From contig JASDFA010000019.1 in NCBI GenBank assembly GCA_035772735.1, positions 70,718,001-70,782,000 of the forward strand: a stretch of DNA of 64,000 nt, given 5' to 3'. Below the pieces are notes generated by a model, which was given only the letters and a program-made list of their open reading frames with translations, did not search any database and was not told the origin of the DNA. Positions 63,168 through 64,000 of this stretch are shown here, piece by piece (positions within the stretch are counted from its first letter, which is position 1; each line of letters begins with the position of its first letter). This DNA is from Datura wrightii. Taxonomy: Eukaryota > Streptophyta > Magnoliopsida > Solanales > Solanaceae. The position numbers and the translations under genes were made by a program.

Positions 63168-64000
63168 ATGTAGTCGATATGAGTAGTTTTTTTTCTTTCT
63201 TTTCTTTCTTTTGTTTGTTTCCCAAACGTGTCTCTACTTCATGGTTCAAAATTTTTGTTACGTGTTGTACATGATATTAAGTTGCAAAGGTGATTCGTAA
63301 GAAAGCATGGAAATGTGTAAACATGTTGAGATACCTAGTCCATAGAGTTTGATTCGGTGTGATCGAGGCTTAATAGTGAATTCTTGTAATTAGCTGATTG
63401 AAGAGTCTGTGATATGTCTTGTGTAGTGAGGTTTCGATTATTCCATGCTATTGTGAAGTGTCTAGAACTTGCCTGGTGTGTGTACTAAACGAAATGAAGG
63501 ATGTGTATTGTAGGAAAGGATGTAGGCTTTTCTTTGAATAAACTGAAAGTTTCTCCTTTATCATACCTACCGTGAATGTACATCCTAGTTAGCCCCATTG
63601 AACCTTTAGCCTATCTTTTCTTTCTTTGAAGAGGTACAAACTGAGCTTAATCCCTTCTTTTCATTAGCCGTGAATTTGATCCAAAACTCTTAAGCACTTA
63701 AGAAAAACAATTTTACCACAGTGTAAAGGAGTGAGAATTGTGAAACGGAAGGAAAGCGGAAGTTGTGAAAGTTAAAGAAAGGTCAAAGGTGCACTTGCTG
63801 AAATTAAAAAAAAAATAAAGATGTATAACTAATTTTGCTGGTAAGTCGAGTGTGCTTAAAGAAATGGGAACAAAAACAAAGAAAAAATTTCAAGAATGAG
63901 AGGATGAAGGAAGAAACAATGCCCATAATGATGGTGGGATGTATTGAAAAGCGCTTAAGGAAGCTAGTTGTTATTATTGGTTAGCCCTGTATTTACTAGT

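Larger units (their letters stand above)
55477..64000 (+). mobile_element. K: Athila-like element, 3' end beyond the window
   Basis: 5' LTR (55477-56982), Asp-tRNA primer site, gag, protease, RT, RNase H, integrase zinc finger, then a different ORF (61563-62714) and a 3' non-coding region that continues past 64000. The polypurine tract and 3' LTR are not seen. Gag-Pol is broken by a few stops, two single-base frameshifts and a 32-bp duplication, but domains are well preserved. Closest relatives in the window are F (coding) and G/H (LTR). Confidence 0.88.
62715..64000 (+). other. K 3' non-coding region
   Basis: No credible gene in the remaining 1.3 kb. It begins with 'gaacactggggacaatgttcgatttaagtatggggtgg', an Athila 3' hallmark also seen in L near 3297. 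It contains two stem-loop candidates (63060-63094, 63130-63167), T-rich tracts (63189-63225) and blocks matching F (tctagaacttgcctggtgtg, 'cctagttagccccattgaacc'). The window ends before the polypurine tract. Confidence 0.7.

Overview
This window is plant nuclear repeat DNA, probably pericentromeric or other heterochromatin of a eudicot. My impression is Solanaceae-like, but nothing in the sequence proves the family. I found no host gene, rRNA, tRNA gene or CRISPR array. Almost every base belongs to Ty3/gypsy LTR retrotransposons of two lineages. One lineage is Tekay/Del-like chromoviruses, with initiator-Met tRNA primer sites (TGGTATCAGAGC), a gag CCHC knuckle, PR, RT, RNase H, integrase and a C-terminal chromodomain. 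The other is Athila-like elements, with Asp-tRNA primer sites of the TGGCGCCGTTGC type. All coding regions carry stops or frameshifts.

Layout, using my own labels. S2 (1-1536, minus) is part of a long LTR that lies inside the 5' LTR of L (1537-6718, plus), a non-autonomous Athila relative. L in turn sits in the 5' LTR of A (6719-9350, plus), a truncated chromovirus. After an unclassified 0.5 kb (9351-9847) comes a large nest. Its outer element is E (plus): probable 5' LTR piece 9848-11655, pol 48346-51330, 3' LTR 51561-53698. N (minus; 11905-17590 and 45341-48345) lies inside E. M (minus, gag-only, partly tandem; pieces between 17591 and 45340) lies in the gag of N. C (18021-28154, plus) lies in one LTR of M and itself carries solo LTR S1 (23284-25886) in its integrase. 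Solo LTR T (28913-29687) is in the same M LTR. Solo LTR G (33359-42566) is in the other M LTR and contains F (34290-42072), a young Athila derivative with gag and protease only. To the right are solo LTR H (53733-55166), about 0.3 kb of unassigned DNA, and K (55477 to the window end), an Athila element with a nearly open RT/RNase H. The integrase core of K is missing, and a 'putative plant transposon protein'-like ORF follows the integrase zinc finger.

Target-site duplications support the nest: CAAAC for S1, TCATG for T, AGAAA for G, ACTTT for F, ATCTG for H and CATG(T/C) for C. Second copies of the host repeats show the empty sites. The order of events is therefore readable: E, then N, then M, then C/T/G, then S1 and F. 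F is probably the most recent insertion, since its two 1597-bp LTRs differ at only about 30 positions by eye.

The most interesting signals are not genes. Two hairpins in the 3' non-coding region of F and K keep their loops while their stems change in a compensatory way. A palindrome plus CTTGGGAGGCAACCCAAG hairpin is shared by F and the distant relative L. Chromovirus LTRs carry a constant AGGTATGTAAG-like splice donor, paired with an acceptor 3-5 bases before the gag ATG. GC-rich palindromic motif clusters recur across LTR families.
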